A DNA stretch of 64,000 nucleotides from CAVOOW01 sp963697675 (GTDB lineage Bacteria > Actinomycetota > Actinomycetes > JACCUZ01), in contig CAVOOW010000006.1 in the NCBI GenBank assembly GCA_963697675.1, positions 806,001 to 870,000 of the forward strand, given 5' to 3'. Shown here piece after piece: positions 1 to 7,569 of this stretch. The position numbers were made by a program, and so were the translations under genes. Position 1 is the first letter of the stretch; each line of letters starts with the position of its first letter. The notes beneath the pieces are model-generated. The model had not been told where the DNA came from and did not search any database. It saw only the letters and a list, made by a program, of their open reading frames with translations.

Positions 1-767
1 CCGCCGAGCAGCTGGCCGGCCTGGCCCTGCAGCTCCTCGGGCAGCTGGTCGACCAGACTGCCGGCGCTCTGGCTCGACGACTGGGGAGCCGGGGTCAGCG
101 ACACCGTGCCCGCGATCGGCGCCCGCACGACCAGCCCCTTCACCGTGCGACGTGCTGCCTCGACTGCTGCCCGGGTCTGGACGCGCTGGGCAGACGACAG
201 TGCCGACACGGCTGCGCCCAGGCTGCCGAACCCGGCCTGGAACTGTGCGATCGCGCTGCGGGCCTGAGCGCGCGCGGCGGCGTACTGCGCCTCGGAGGCC
301 TGGACGGCGGCCAGCGCCTGCCGACGTACCGGCGCATCGGTGATGCGCGCGGCCGCGCGCCGTGCTCGGGTGAAAGCGCTGGCTGCCGCCGCGTCGGCCT
401 GCGCCTGCTGCGCCGACAGACCTCCGCCGACCGCTGGGACGGACCCGGCCGACGCCGCGTCGGCATCAGCGGCCTTGGCCTGACGCAGCGATCGCCGGGC
501 CGCGGGCGAGTCGATGCGCAGCAGCACCTGCCCGGCACGGACCTGCTGCCCGTCGCGGACGCGCAGCTCGGAGACCCGCCCGTCGCTGGTCGCGCTCAGC
601 GTCGCGGTCGCCTTGGCGGTGACCGTGGCGGGCGCCTCGACCACCTCCGTCACGGTGGCGCGGTCGACAGGCGCGACGGTGACCTGAGGCCCGTCGTTCC
701 CGCTGCACGCCGCTAGCGCAAGAACCGCTGCGAGCGCGATGGAGGTCGCGGGAAGGGGCCGGATCAT
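1..767 (-). CDS. HlyD/MacA-type efflux adaptor lipoprotein, 3' end outside window
   Basis: Reading from an ATG at 767 leftwards gives an open frame of about 255 residues that leaves the window without a stop. It begins with a lipoprotein signal (MIRPLPATSIALAAVLALAAC), so Cys21 would be the lipidated residue. A biotinyl-lipoyl-like segment follows (VTEVVEAPATVTAKATATLS ... GRVSELRVRDGQQVRAGQ) with an Ala/Gln-rich helical hairpin after it (about residues 90-210), then a return strand beginning KGLVVRAPIAGTVSLTPAPQ. That order is typical of membrane-fusion adaptor subunits that couple ABC or RND exporters to the outside. The transporter partner is presumably beyond the left edge. The function and exported substrate are not known. 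Confidence 0.75.
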   Translation of the reverse strand, partial: MIRPLPATSIALAAVLALAACSGNDGPQVTVAPVDRATVTEVVEAPATVTAKATATLSATSDGRVSELRVRDGQQVRAGQVLLRIDSPAARRSLRQAKAADADAASAGSVPAVGGGLSAQQAQADAAAASAFTRARRAAARITDAPVRRQALAAVQASEAQYAAARAQARSAIAQFQAGFGSLGAAVSALSSAQRVQTRAAVEAARRTVKGLVVRAPIAGTVSLTPAPQSSSQSAGSLVDQLPEELQGQAGQLLG

Positions 768-897
768 CTCGCCATCGTAGGTTGGCTTCGTACTCCATCC
801 CCGCCTCGTCGTGCCCGGCCCTCGCGGCACTCGAATGGGCATGGTGGAAAATGGGCAGGCATCCTCACAACATCTCGGCGACAGATAAGAGGCAGCT

Positions 898-1764
898 GTG
901 GAACGGCGACGACTCGGCAAGATCGGCCATGACAGCTCGGTGCTCATCTACGGCGCGGCTGCGCTCGGTGAGGTCACGCAGGACGTGGCCGACCGCTCGG
1001 TGCAGGAGGCGCTCGACGCCGGCGTCAACCACTTCGACGTCGCGGCGGGCTACGGCGACGCGGAGCTGAGGCTGGGCCCGTGGATGCCCCGCATCCGCGA
1101 CCAGATCTTCCTCGCCACCAAGACCGGCGAACGCTCCGCCGAGCCTGCCTGGCGGCAGATCAACCTCTCGCTGGAGCGGTTGCAGACCGACCATGTCGAC
1201 CTGTTGCAGCTGCACGCCGTCGGCGACCTCGACGAGCTCGACAAGGTGACCGCGCCGGACGGGGCTTTGACCGCGGCCCTGCGCGCGCAGGACGAGGGGC
1301 TGGTCGGAGCCGTCGGCATCACGGGGCACGGCAACGACGCACCGGCGACCCATCTGGAGGCGCTCCGGCGGCATCCGTTCGCGACGGTGCTCACGCCGCT
1401 CAACGTCGTGCTCAGCCGGGACGCCGGCTACCTCGCCGCCTACGAGGCGCTCGTCGCCGAGGTGCAGCGCCAGGACGTCGGGCTGATGATCATCAAGACG
1501 GTGGCGCGGCGCAACTGGCCCGAGGGCGACGACAAGCGCTACACCACGTGGTACGAGCCGTGGGACCAGCAGCGGCTCATCACGGCCGCGGTCTCCTGGG
1601 TGCTCTCCCACCCGGAGGCGACCGGCCTCGCGATGCCGGGTGACGTCGGGCTGAACGCGATGGTCGTGCACGCAGAGGCCAACCGCATCAGCCGCGAGGA
1701 GGCAGAAGAGGTCCTGAGCGACGCGCCGGCCTACAGCTCGCCGTTCGTCTCGATGCCCTTCTGA
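898..1764 (+). CDS. Aldo/keto reductase family protein
   Basis: A 288-residue single-domain TIM-barrel oxidoreductase. The family tetrad is visible as Asp47 (HFDVAAGYG), Tyr52, Lys75 (ATKTGER) and His106 (LLQLHAV), so it should be catalytically competent with NADPH. The substrate cannot be read from sequence. It starts at GTG 898 with an AAGAGG-like ribosome site about 8 bases upstream. It is transcribed divergently from the adaptor lipoprotein at the left edge and convergently with the GNAT gene, from which it is separated by a hairpin. Confidence 0.85.
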   Translation: MERRRLGKIGHDSSVLIYGAAALGEVTQDVADRSVQEALDAGVNHFDVAAGYGDAELRLGPWMPRIRDQIFLATKTGERSAEPAWRQINLSLERLQTDHVDLLQLHAVGDLDELDKVTAPDGALTAALRAQDEGLVGAVGITGHGNDAPATHLEALRRHPFATVLTPLNVVLSRDAGYLAAYEALVAEVQRQDVGLMIIKTVARRNWPEGDDKRYTTWYEPWDQQRLITAAVSWVLSHPEATGLAMPGDVGLNAMVVHAEANRISREEAEEVLSDAPAYSSPFVSMPF

Positions 1765-1785
1765 GTCCCGCCCCCGCGGATCTGA

Positions 1786-1816
1786 GGATCTGACCGCCGT
1801 TCAGGCGGCCGGATCC
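1786..1816. terminator. Bidirectional hairpin between convergent genes
   Basis: The sequence GGATCTGACCGCC-GTTCA-GGCGGCCGGATCC forms a 13-bp stem with two mismatches and a 5-base loop. It lies exactly between the stop codons of the aldo/keto reductase (1764) and the convergent GNAT gene (1818). There is no U-tract, which is common for actinobacterial terminators. Confidence 0.6.
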
Positions 1817-1817
1817 T

Positions 1818-2315
1818 TCATGAGTCACGGCAAACTGAGGTGAGGGGCAGGGTCATCTCGAGCTCGATCTCGCCGGGCCGCCCGGGCACCGGCTGGGTGC
1901 GCCCGGAGAGCTGGAAGCCGCAGCGCGCATAGGCGCGTCGGGCTCGTTCGTTGCCGTCCACGACGAACAGCCCGAGCTCGGTGTCGCCCTGAGCGCGGGA
2001 CCAGGCGACCGCCGCCTCGATCAGCGCGTCGATGACGCCGTTGCCGCGCGCCGGCGGCGCCACCCACACCGCGACGATGTGCCGGCCCAGGTCGGTGGGG
2101 ATGACGACGGTCATGCCGACGGCCGTCCCGTCCGCGAAGGCCAGGAAGTGCGGGTTGTCCGCGATGCGGTCGCGCCACAGCTGGTCGGGCTGGGCCTGGG
2201 CCTCCGCGAGAGTGGTGAGGTAGGCGGACGGCGCATCTGCCAGCGCGGCGAGTCGGATGTCGCGGAACGTCTGCCACTCGTCGGGCTCGACGCGGCGTAC
2301 GGCGACGCGGGTCAC
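1818..2315 (-). CDS. GNAT family N-acetyltransferase
   Basis: This 165-residue single GNAT fold matches the usual family length. Visible elements are the central strand VAVWVAPPARGNGV, a degenerate acetyl-CoA loop (PPARGNGVIDAL in place of Q/RxxGxG/A), and the C-terminal strand pattern GLFVVDGNERARRAYARCGF. The acceptor substrate is unknown. The GTG start overlaps the proC stop by four bases (GTGA), so it is probably translated by coupling to proC. A role linked to proline metabolism is only inference from this position. Confidence 0.8.
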   Translation of the reverse strand: MTRVAVRRVEPDEWQTFRDIRLAALADAPSAYLTTLAEAQAQPDQLWRDRIADNPHFLAFADGTAVGMTVVIPTDLGRHIVAVWVAPPARGNGVIDALIEAAVAWSRAQGDTELGLFVVDGNERARRAYARCGFQLSGRTQPVPGRPGEIELEMTLPLTSVCRDS

Positions 2316-3118
2316 TCGCCGGCAGCCAGCTCGCGGCCACGGTCGCGGGCGGCTTCGAGCGCGGAGAGCATGGCCGCGCGTACCCCGTGATTCTCCATCT
2401 CACGGATCGCGTTGATCGTCGTGCCGGCAGGTGAGGTGACGTTCTCGCGCAGGGTGACCGGCCGCTCGCCGGAGTCGCGCAGCATCACCGCCGCGCCGAT
2501 CGCGGTCTGCACGAGCAGGTCGTGGGCGACGTTGCGCGGCAGCCCGAGCAGGATCCCCGCGTCGGTCATGGCCTCGACGAGGTAGAAGAAGTAGGCAGGA
2601 CCGCTGCCGGACAGTGCCGTGACGGCGTCCTGCTGCGACTCGGGCACCCGGATCGTGCGGCCCACCGGAGTGAAGACCGCCTCGGTGCGCAACAGGTGTT
2701 CCTCGGTCGCATGTGACCCGGGCGAGATGGCGGACATCGCCTCGTCCACGAGGACGGGCGTGTTCGACATGACGCGTACGACCGGTGTGCGTTCGGTGAG
2801 GCGCGCCTCGATGAACGACGTCGTCTTGCCGGCCGCGACCGAGACCACGAGCCGATCCTGCGGGACGTGCGGCGACAGTTCTTCGAGCAGCACACCCATG
2901 TCCTGCGGCTTGACCGTGAGCAGCAACGTGTCGGCGCTCTTGGCCGCCTCGGCGTTGCTCACCGCCTCGACGCCGTAGCGCTCCTGGAGCAGTGCCGCGC
3001 GTTCGGGCTGGCGGACCGTGAAGAGCAGGTCGGCAGGCAGTCGCCCGGCCCGCAGCATGCCGGACAGCAACGCCTCGCCCATCTTGCCTGCACCGAGCAC
3101 TGCAATGCGATCAGCCAT
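2312..3118 (-). CDS. proC: Pyrroline-5-carboxylate reductase
   Basis: Catalyses the last step of proline synthesis, the NAD(P)H-dependent reduction of 1-pyrroline-5-carboxylate. The 268 residues match the family. An N-terminal Rossmann motif (AVLGAGKMGEAL, residues 6-17) is followed by VKPQDM, the central VSVAAGKTTSFIE, and the C-terminal dimerisation and substrate region (ALSGSGPAYFFYLVEAM and VTSPAGTTINAI). ATG start at 3118. It lies 6 bases downstream of the proline dehydrogenase gene, so the synthetic and degradative steps sit in one transcription unit; in many actinobacteria proC sits near ppx, as it loosely does here. Confidence 0.95.
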   Translation of the reverse strand: MADRIAVLGAGKMGEALLSGMLRAGRLPADLLFTVRQPERAALLQERYGVEAVSNAEAAKSADTLLLTVKPQDMGVLLEELSPHVPQDRLVVSVAAGKTTSFIEARLTERTPVVRVMSNTPVLVDEAMSAISPGSHATEEHLLRTEAVFTPVGRTIRVPESQQDAVTALSGSGPAYFFYLVEAMTDAGILLGLPRNVAHDLLVQTAIGAAVMLRDSGERPVTLRENVTSPAGTTINAIREMENHGVRAAMLSALEAARDRGRELAAGE

Positions 3119-3124
3119 GACAGC

Positions 3125-4054
3125 TCAACCCTTGGTTGCGAGCGATCTAAGGAAGAACACCAGGTTCGCAGGTCGCTCGGCCATCCGGCGAACGAGATAG
3201 CCATACCACTCGTCGCCGTAGGGCACGTAGACGCGCATCTTCTCGCCGGCGGCAGCCAGCCGGGCCTGCTCGAGCGGCCGGATGCCGTACAGCATCTGGT
3301 ACTCATAACTCCCCTGCGCCCGCCCGTTGCGGCGTACCAGATCACCCGTGATGGCGACCAGGCGCGGGTCGTGGCTCGCCACCATCGGGTAGCCCTCGCC
3401 GGCCATCAAGACCTTGAGGCAGCGTACGAACGACCGGTCCACGTCGTCCTTGCTCTGGAAGGCGACCGACGCCGGCTCCTTGTAGGCCCCTTTGCACAGT
3501 CGTACGCGCGAGCCCGCGTAGGCGAGATCGCGGCAGTCGGCCTCCGTGCGCTGCAGATATGCCTGCACGACAGCACCGGTGTCGGGGAAGTCCTGGCGCA
3601 GCTCACGAAGGGTGCTCAACGTCGAGTCGGTCGTGGTGTGGTCCTCCATGTCGAGGGTGACCGTCGTGCCGGCGTTGCGGGCGGCCTCGCAGATAGCGAG
3701 CGCGTTGTCGAGGGCGATGCGCTCGCCGTCGCCGGGCAGCGACTGGCCGACCGCCGAGAGCTTGACGGAGACCTCGGCCGCCGGCGTCAGGCCGTCGTCG
3801 GCCAGCAGCTTGAGCATCGTGAGGTAGGCGTCGCGGGTTGCTTCGGCCTGGCTGCGCTCGACCGTGTCCTCGCCCAGGCGGTCGAGGCTCGCGAGCCGGC
3901 CGCTGTCGATCAGGTGATGGCAGGCGGCGACGGCCTCGGTGGCACTCGTGCCTGCGACGAACCGGGCCACCACGCTGCGGGAGATCGGTGCGGTCTCCAC
4001 CAGGTGGCGGATCTTGGTGCTGCGCGACAGTGACAGCAGGATTCGGCGGAGCAC
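3125..4054 (-). CDS. pruB: Monofunctional proline dehydrogenase
   Basis: An FAD-dependent enzyme oxidising proline to pyrroline-5-carboxylate at the membrane. The 309 residues match the actinobacterial single-domain form (no P5C dehydrogenase fused). Seen: SVKLSAVGQ, TLDMEDHTTTDST, RLCKGAYKEP, EYQMLYGIR and the C-terminal YVPYGDEWYGYLVRRMAERP helix that carries the substrate-binding arginines. GTG start at 4054 with GGGAGG about 10 bases upstream. A partner P5C dehydrogenase is not present in the window. It is divergent from the MFS gene, with a palindrome between them. Confidence 0.92.
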   Translation of the reverse strand: MLRRILLSLSRSTKIRHLVETAPISRSVVARFVAGTSATEAVAACHHLIDSGRLASLDRLGEDTVERSQAEATRDAYLTMLKLLADDGLTPAAEVSVKLSAVGQSLPGDGERIALDNALAICEAARNAGTTVTLDMEDHTTTDSTLSTLRELRQDFPDTGAVVQAYLQRTEADCRDLAYAGSRVRLCKGAYKEPASVAFQSKDDVDRSFVRCLKVLMAGEGYPMVASHDPRLVAITGDLVRRNGRAQGSYEYQMLYGIRPLEQARLAAAGEKMRVYVPYGDEWYGYLVRRMAERPANLVFFLRSLATKG

Positions 4055-4098
4055 GAGCGAACGACCTCCCTCTCAGCCTCGACGGCACCGGGGCGGGT

Positions 4099-4119
4099 TG
4101 CCGGGCACGGTGCCCGGCA
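4099..4119. promoter_or_regulatory. Palindrome in the divergent proline dehydrogenase/MFS promoter region
   Basis: Perfect 9-bp arms TGCCGGGCA and TGCCCGGCA are separated by CGG. Immediately to the right is a TTATAGC that could be a -10 element for the MFS gene, which would place the palindrome over its -35 region. An operator role is inference; no regulator gene adjoins it. Confidence 0.4.
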
Positions 4120-4229
4120 CAGGTTATAGCGCGGTGCCCACTCCAGGTTTCGAGGCGATTTTCACGGGCATCTTGTCCTGCGCGTCTACGTCTCGCGGCT
4201 TGCGCGGGCACGCTTGGAGGAGGTTCGGG

Positions 4230-6014
4230 ATGAGCGGGGTCGAAACGGGCAAGATCACCACGGATATCCCGGCCCGCATGGACCGGCTGCCGTGGTCGAG
4301 GTGGCACTGGCTGGTGGTTCTCGGCCTGGGCACGGTCTGGATCCTCGACGGTCTGGAGGTGACGATTGTCGGCGCGGTCGGTGCCCGCCTCACCGAGGAG
4401 GGCAGCGGCATCACGATCACCGAGAGCCAGATCGGTGTCGCGGCCGGTGTCTACGTCGCGGGCGCATGTCTGGGCGCCTTGTTCTTCGGCTATCTCGCCG
4501 ATCGCCTGGGCCGCAAGAAGCTGTTCCTGATCACGCTGGGCGTCTACCTCGTCGCGACGGTGGCGACGGCGTTTTCCAAGAACCCGATGTACTTCTTCGT
4601 CTGCCGGTTCTTCACCGGCGCCGGCATCGGTGGTGAGTACGCCGCGATCAACTCCGCGATCGACGAGCTCATCCCGGCTCGCATCCGGGGCCGCGTCGAC
4701 CTGATCATCAACGGTTCGTTCTGGCTGGGGACGGCATTCGGCGCCGCCCTGTCGGTGGTGCTGCTGAACGAGAACTTGTTCGCCATCAACATCGGCTGGC
4801 GCCTAGCGTTCGGTCTGGGTGCGGCGCTCAGCCTGGTCATCCTGCTCGTGCGCCGGAATGTCCCGGAGAGCCCACGCTGGATGTTCATCCATGGCAAGGA
4901 GGACGAGGCAGAGGATCTCGTGCAGGACATCGAGTCACAGGTCGAGGAGTCGACCGACGAGCGGCTCGACGACGTCGACGAGGAAATCACGGTGCGGCAG
5001 CGGAAGAGCATCGGGTTCGGCACGATCGCGCGCACGATGGTGACGATGTATCCCAAGCGCTCGGTGCTCGGGCTGTCGCTGTTCGTCGGACAGGCGTTCC
5101 TCTACAACGCAGTCTTCTTCACCTATGCCCTCGTACTCACCAAGATCCTTCATGTGTCGGACTCGACGGCACCGTGGTTCCTGATCCCGCTGGCCATCGG
5201 CAACTTCCTCGGCCCGCTGCTGCTGGGCAGGTTCTTCGACACCCTCGGGCGGCGGGTCATGATCACGCTGTCCTACGTGCTGTCCGGCCTCTTGCTGATC
5301 CTCACCGGGGTGCTGTTCGACAACGGCTCGCTGTCGGCCACGACGCTGACCGCCATGTGGTGCTTCGTGTTCTTCTTCGCGTCCGCCGGCGCCAGTGCTG
5401 CCTACCTGACGGTCAGCGAGATCTTCCCGATGGAGACCCGCGCGATGGCGATCGCCTTTTTCTACGCCATCGGCACGGGGCTGGGCGGCATCGTCGGGCC
5501 GGTCTACTTCGGAGGTCTCATCGAGTCGGGCCGGTCGGCGGTCGTGCACGGCTACTACATCGGCGCGGGGCTGATGATCGCGGCGGGCCTGGTCGAGATG
5601 GTCCTCGGCGTCGATGCGGCACAGCGATCGCTCGAGGACATCGCCGAGCCGCTGACCGCGCAGGATGCCGAGGAATCCTCCCGGACGACTTTGCGAGTGC
5701 GCGTCGGCGCTTCCACTGACGGGCGCGCGGTCGTCGACGTACGCCTCGCACCGCATAGCCACGTCACTCGGTGCGGCGGCGCAGGGTGGCGGCTCCGAAT
5801 AGCCACGTCACTCGGTGCGGCGGCGCAGGGTGGCGGCACCGAACGCCAGGGCGAGCACGATCGCGCCCACGACGATGCCGAGGTCGCGCCACGTGTCGCT
5901 CTGCACCGTGGCCGACGTTGTCACCGCGCGCATGGCGTCGACCGCGTAGGAGAGCGGCAGAAGGCTGGAGAGCGCGTACAGGAAGTCGGTCATCTCGTCG
6001 CGCGGCACAAGTAG
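4230..6014 (+). CDS. MFS transporter (sugar-porter-like) with run-on C-terminus
   Basis: A 12-helix major facilitator carrier. The ATG at 4230 is preceded by GGAGGAGG; an upstream in-frame extension has no family similarity and is rejected. Visible: loop motif YLADRLGRKK after TM2, PESPRWM before the central loop, a strongly acidic cytoplasmic loop of about 30 residues (EDEAEDLVQDIESQVEE), and FFYAIGTGLGGIVGP in TM11. The family-like part ends near LEDIAEPLTAQ (about residue 475, position 5660). The frame then stays open to 6014 and overlaps about 200 bases of the convergent ABC permease, so the natural stop seems to have been lost. A 44-bp tandem duplication sits in this run-on. Substrate unknown. 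Confidence 0.8.
   Translation: MSGVETGKITTDIPARMDRLPWSRWHWLVVLGLGTVWILDGLEVTIVGAVGARLTEEGSGITITESQIGVAAGVYVAGACLGALFFGYLADRLGRKKLFLITLGVYLVATVATAFSKNPMYFFVCRFFTGAGIGGEYAAINSAIDELIPARIRGRVDLIINGSFWLGTAFGAALSVVLLNENLFAINIGWRLAFGLGAALSLVILLVRRNVPESPRWMFIHGKEDEAEDLVQDIESQVEESTDERLDDVDEEITVRQRKSIGFGTIARTMVTMYPKRSVLGLSLFVGQAFLYNAVFFTYALVLTKILHVSDSTAPWFLIPLAIGNFLGPLLLGRFFDTLGRRVMITLSYVLSGLLLILTGVLFDNGSLSATTLTAMWCFVFFFASAGASAAYLTVSEIFPMETRAMAIAFFYAIGTGLGGIVGPVYFGGLIESGRSAVVHGYYIGAGLMIAAGLVEMVLGVDAAQRSLEDIAEPLTAQDAEESSRTTLRVRVGASTDGRAVVDVRLAPHSHVTRCGGAGWRLRIATSLGAAAQGGGTERQGEHDRAHDDAEVAPRVALHRGRRCHRAHGVDRVGERQKAGERVQEVGHLVARHK
5755..5842. repeat. 44-bp tandem duplication at the ABC permease 3' end
   Basis: Two adjacent 44-base units, 5755-5798 and 5799-5842, differ at one position (ggctccga versus ggcaccga). 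The right unit encodes the last residues of the ABC permease on the minus strand (FGAATLRRRTE and stop). The left unit is an untranslated copy of the same 3' end including the stop. Forty-four is not a multiple of three, so the duplication shifts the frame of the opposing MFS gene. Confidence 0.9.
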
Positions 6015-6542
6015 CCCGCAGAGCAGAAACTGGGGAAGCACAACGGCCGGCAGGAACTGGACGGCCTGGAACTCGGTCGCGGCGAACGCGCTGACGAACA
6101 GGCCGAGAGCCATGCCCAGGATCGCGTCCAGAACCGCGATGGTCACCAGCAGCCAGGTCGGACCGGCCACGTCGAGCCCGAGGGCGAACAGTGCGAGACC
6201 GCTGGCGACGCAGGCCTGGACTATGGCCAGGCCTCCGAAGGCCAGCGCATAGCCGAGCAGGAAATCGAGCTTGCCGATCGGCATCGAGAGCAGTCGCTCG
6301 AGCGTGCCGGACGTGCGCTCGCGCAGGGTCGCGACGGAGGTGACGAGGAACATCACCACGAAGGGGAAGATGCCGAGCAGCGGTGCGCCGATCTCGTCGA
6401 ACGTCTGCGTGCCCTTGAACACCCAGGCCAGCAACGCCATCAGCACACACGGCACGACGAGCAGCAGGGCGATGGTCCGTGGGTCGTGCCGCAGCTGGGA
6501 CAGCACGCGCCGCGCGGTGGCGAGGGTGCAGCGGATGCTCAT
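5808..6542 (-). CDS. ABC-2 type transporter permease
   Basis: A 244-residue integral membrane protein with about six hydrophobic segments, matching the short ABC-2 exporters paired with a separate ATPase. The N-terminus RRVLSQLRHDPRTIALLLVV and the segment TSGTLERLLSMPIGKLDFLLGYAL are typical of the DrrB/NodJ-like class. The ATG overlaps the stop of the ATPase gene by four bases (ATGA). Its 3' end is duplicated immediately downstream. Likely a multidrug or lipid-type exporter; substrate unknown. Confidence 0.85.
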   Translation of the reverse strand: MSIRCTLATARRVLSQLRHDPRTIALLLVVPCVLMALLAWVFKGTQTFDEIGAPLLGIFPFVVMFLVTSVATLRERTSGTLERLLSMPIGKLDFLLGYALAFGGLAIVQACVASGLALFALGLDVAGPTWLLVTIAVLDAILGMALGLFVSAFAATEFQAVQFLPAVVLPQFLLCGLLVPRDEMTDFLYALSSLLPLSYAVDAMRAVTTSATVQSDTWRDLGIVVGAIVLALAFGAATLRRRTE

Positions 6543-7264
6543 GACGACCCCTCGGTCGCGCGCCGTTCCACGAGGGCGAGGAAGGCTGCCTCGATGTCCT
6601 TCGTGCCGGTCTGCCGGAGCAGCTCCTCGGGTGTGTCCTCGGCCAGCAGAGCACCGTCACGCATCAGCAACAGGCGGTCGCAACGGACGGCTTCGTCCAT
6701 GACATGGCTGCTGATCAGCAGGGTCACGCCACTGTCGGCGAGGTCGTGGAACATCCGCCAGAGGTCGCGGCGCAGCACGGGGTCGAGGCCCACGGTCGGC
6801 TCGTCGAGAACCAGCAGCTCGGGTGTGCCGAGCAGCGCGGCAGCCAGTGAGACCCGGGCGCGCTGACCCCCCGACAACGACGCGGTCAACGAGTCGACGT
6901 ACTCCTCGAGGTCCACCTCCCCCACCACGCGCTCCACGTCGCCCGGCGGCGCACCGAGAACGGTTGCGAAGTAGCGCAGGTTCTCGGCGACGGTGAGGTC
7001 GGCGTAGACCGACGGCGCCTGGGTGACGTAGCCGACGAGGGAGCGCAGCGGCGCGGCGCCGGCCGGGCGGCCGAGGACCTGGACGTCGCCACCGGCAATT
7101 ATCTGTACGCCGACAATGGCTCGCATCAGGGTGGTCTTGCCGCAGCCGCTGGGTCCGAGCAGGCCGGTAACGCTGCCGCGCGGCACGTCGAAGGAGAGCT
7201 CGTCGAGCACCGTGCGGCCGCCGCGCAGCACGCGGAGCCCGGCCACGGCGATGGCACTATTCAT
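6539..7264 (-). CDS. ABC transporter ATP-binding protein
   Basis: A 241-residue nucleotide-binding subunit. Walker A GPSGCGKTT (residues 37-45), Q-loop in VGYVTQAPSVYADL, signature LSGGQ, Walker B LLVLDEP, and H-loop ISSHVMDEA are all present. I chose the ATG at 7264; the frame is open upstream through an intergenic repeat element, but that extension has no family similarity. The gene is coupled to the permease by ATGA and makes a half-transporter pair with it. No regulator is adjacent. Confidence 0.9.
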   Translation of the reverse strand: MNSAIAVAGLRVLRGGRTVLDELSFDVPRGSVTGLLGPSGCGKTTLMRAIVGVQIIAGGDVQVLGRPAGAAPLRSLVGYVTQAPSVYADLTVAENLRYFATVLGAPPGDVERVVGEVDLEEYVDSLTASLSGGQRARVSLAAALLGTPELLVLDEPTVGLDPVLRRDLWRMFHDLADSGVTLLISSHVMDEAVRCDRLLLMRDGALLAEDTPEELLRQTGTKDIEAAFLALVERRATEGSS

Positions 7265-7329
7265 CACATGTTGAATTGTGCGCCGCCGCCCTCCCGCCGT
7301 CAACTCCCCCCACCGCCCCCTGCCCTCCC

Positions 7330-7556
7330 TTCCAAGTCGATCATGCAGCTTCCGACAGGCCCGGCAGGTGAGACCCGCGGCGAAATCGATCATGCAGTTA
7401 CCGCCGCGTGAGTCGCTGGGACGTCGCGACGGCCAAGACACTGCGTAGGCGTTCGGGTGCGTGACGTGAGTTTGACGCGTGTCGGTTACTGCATGATCGA
7501 CTTGACGTCGGGACCGCGAGGTCGATCGTGTCGGTTACTGCATGATCGACTTGGAA
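7330..7556. repeat. Composite inverted-repeat element, family 1 (four arms)
   Basis: The 305-base gap between the GH15 gene and the ABC ATPase holds four copies of a 20-28 base arm. Two point one way (7330-7357 and 7383-7403, core AAGTCGATCATGCAG) and two the other (7481-7503 and 7530-7556, core CTGCATGATCGACTT). The outer arms pair with each other, as do the inner arms, giving a nested L-L-R-R palindrome of 227 bases. The outermost right arm ends 14 bases from the GH15 stop codon. Nothing else is seen in this gap. Confidence 0.9.
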
Positions 7557-7569
7557 GAAACCTGGTGGG

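Noticed and set aside
7330..7556. Possible CRISPR array from the repeated TCGATCATGCAG arms
   Set aside because: Arms are in inverted, not direct, orientation, number only four, are unevenly spaced, and no cas genes are present.
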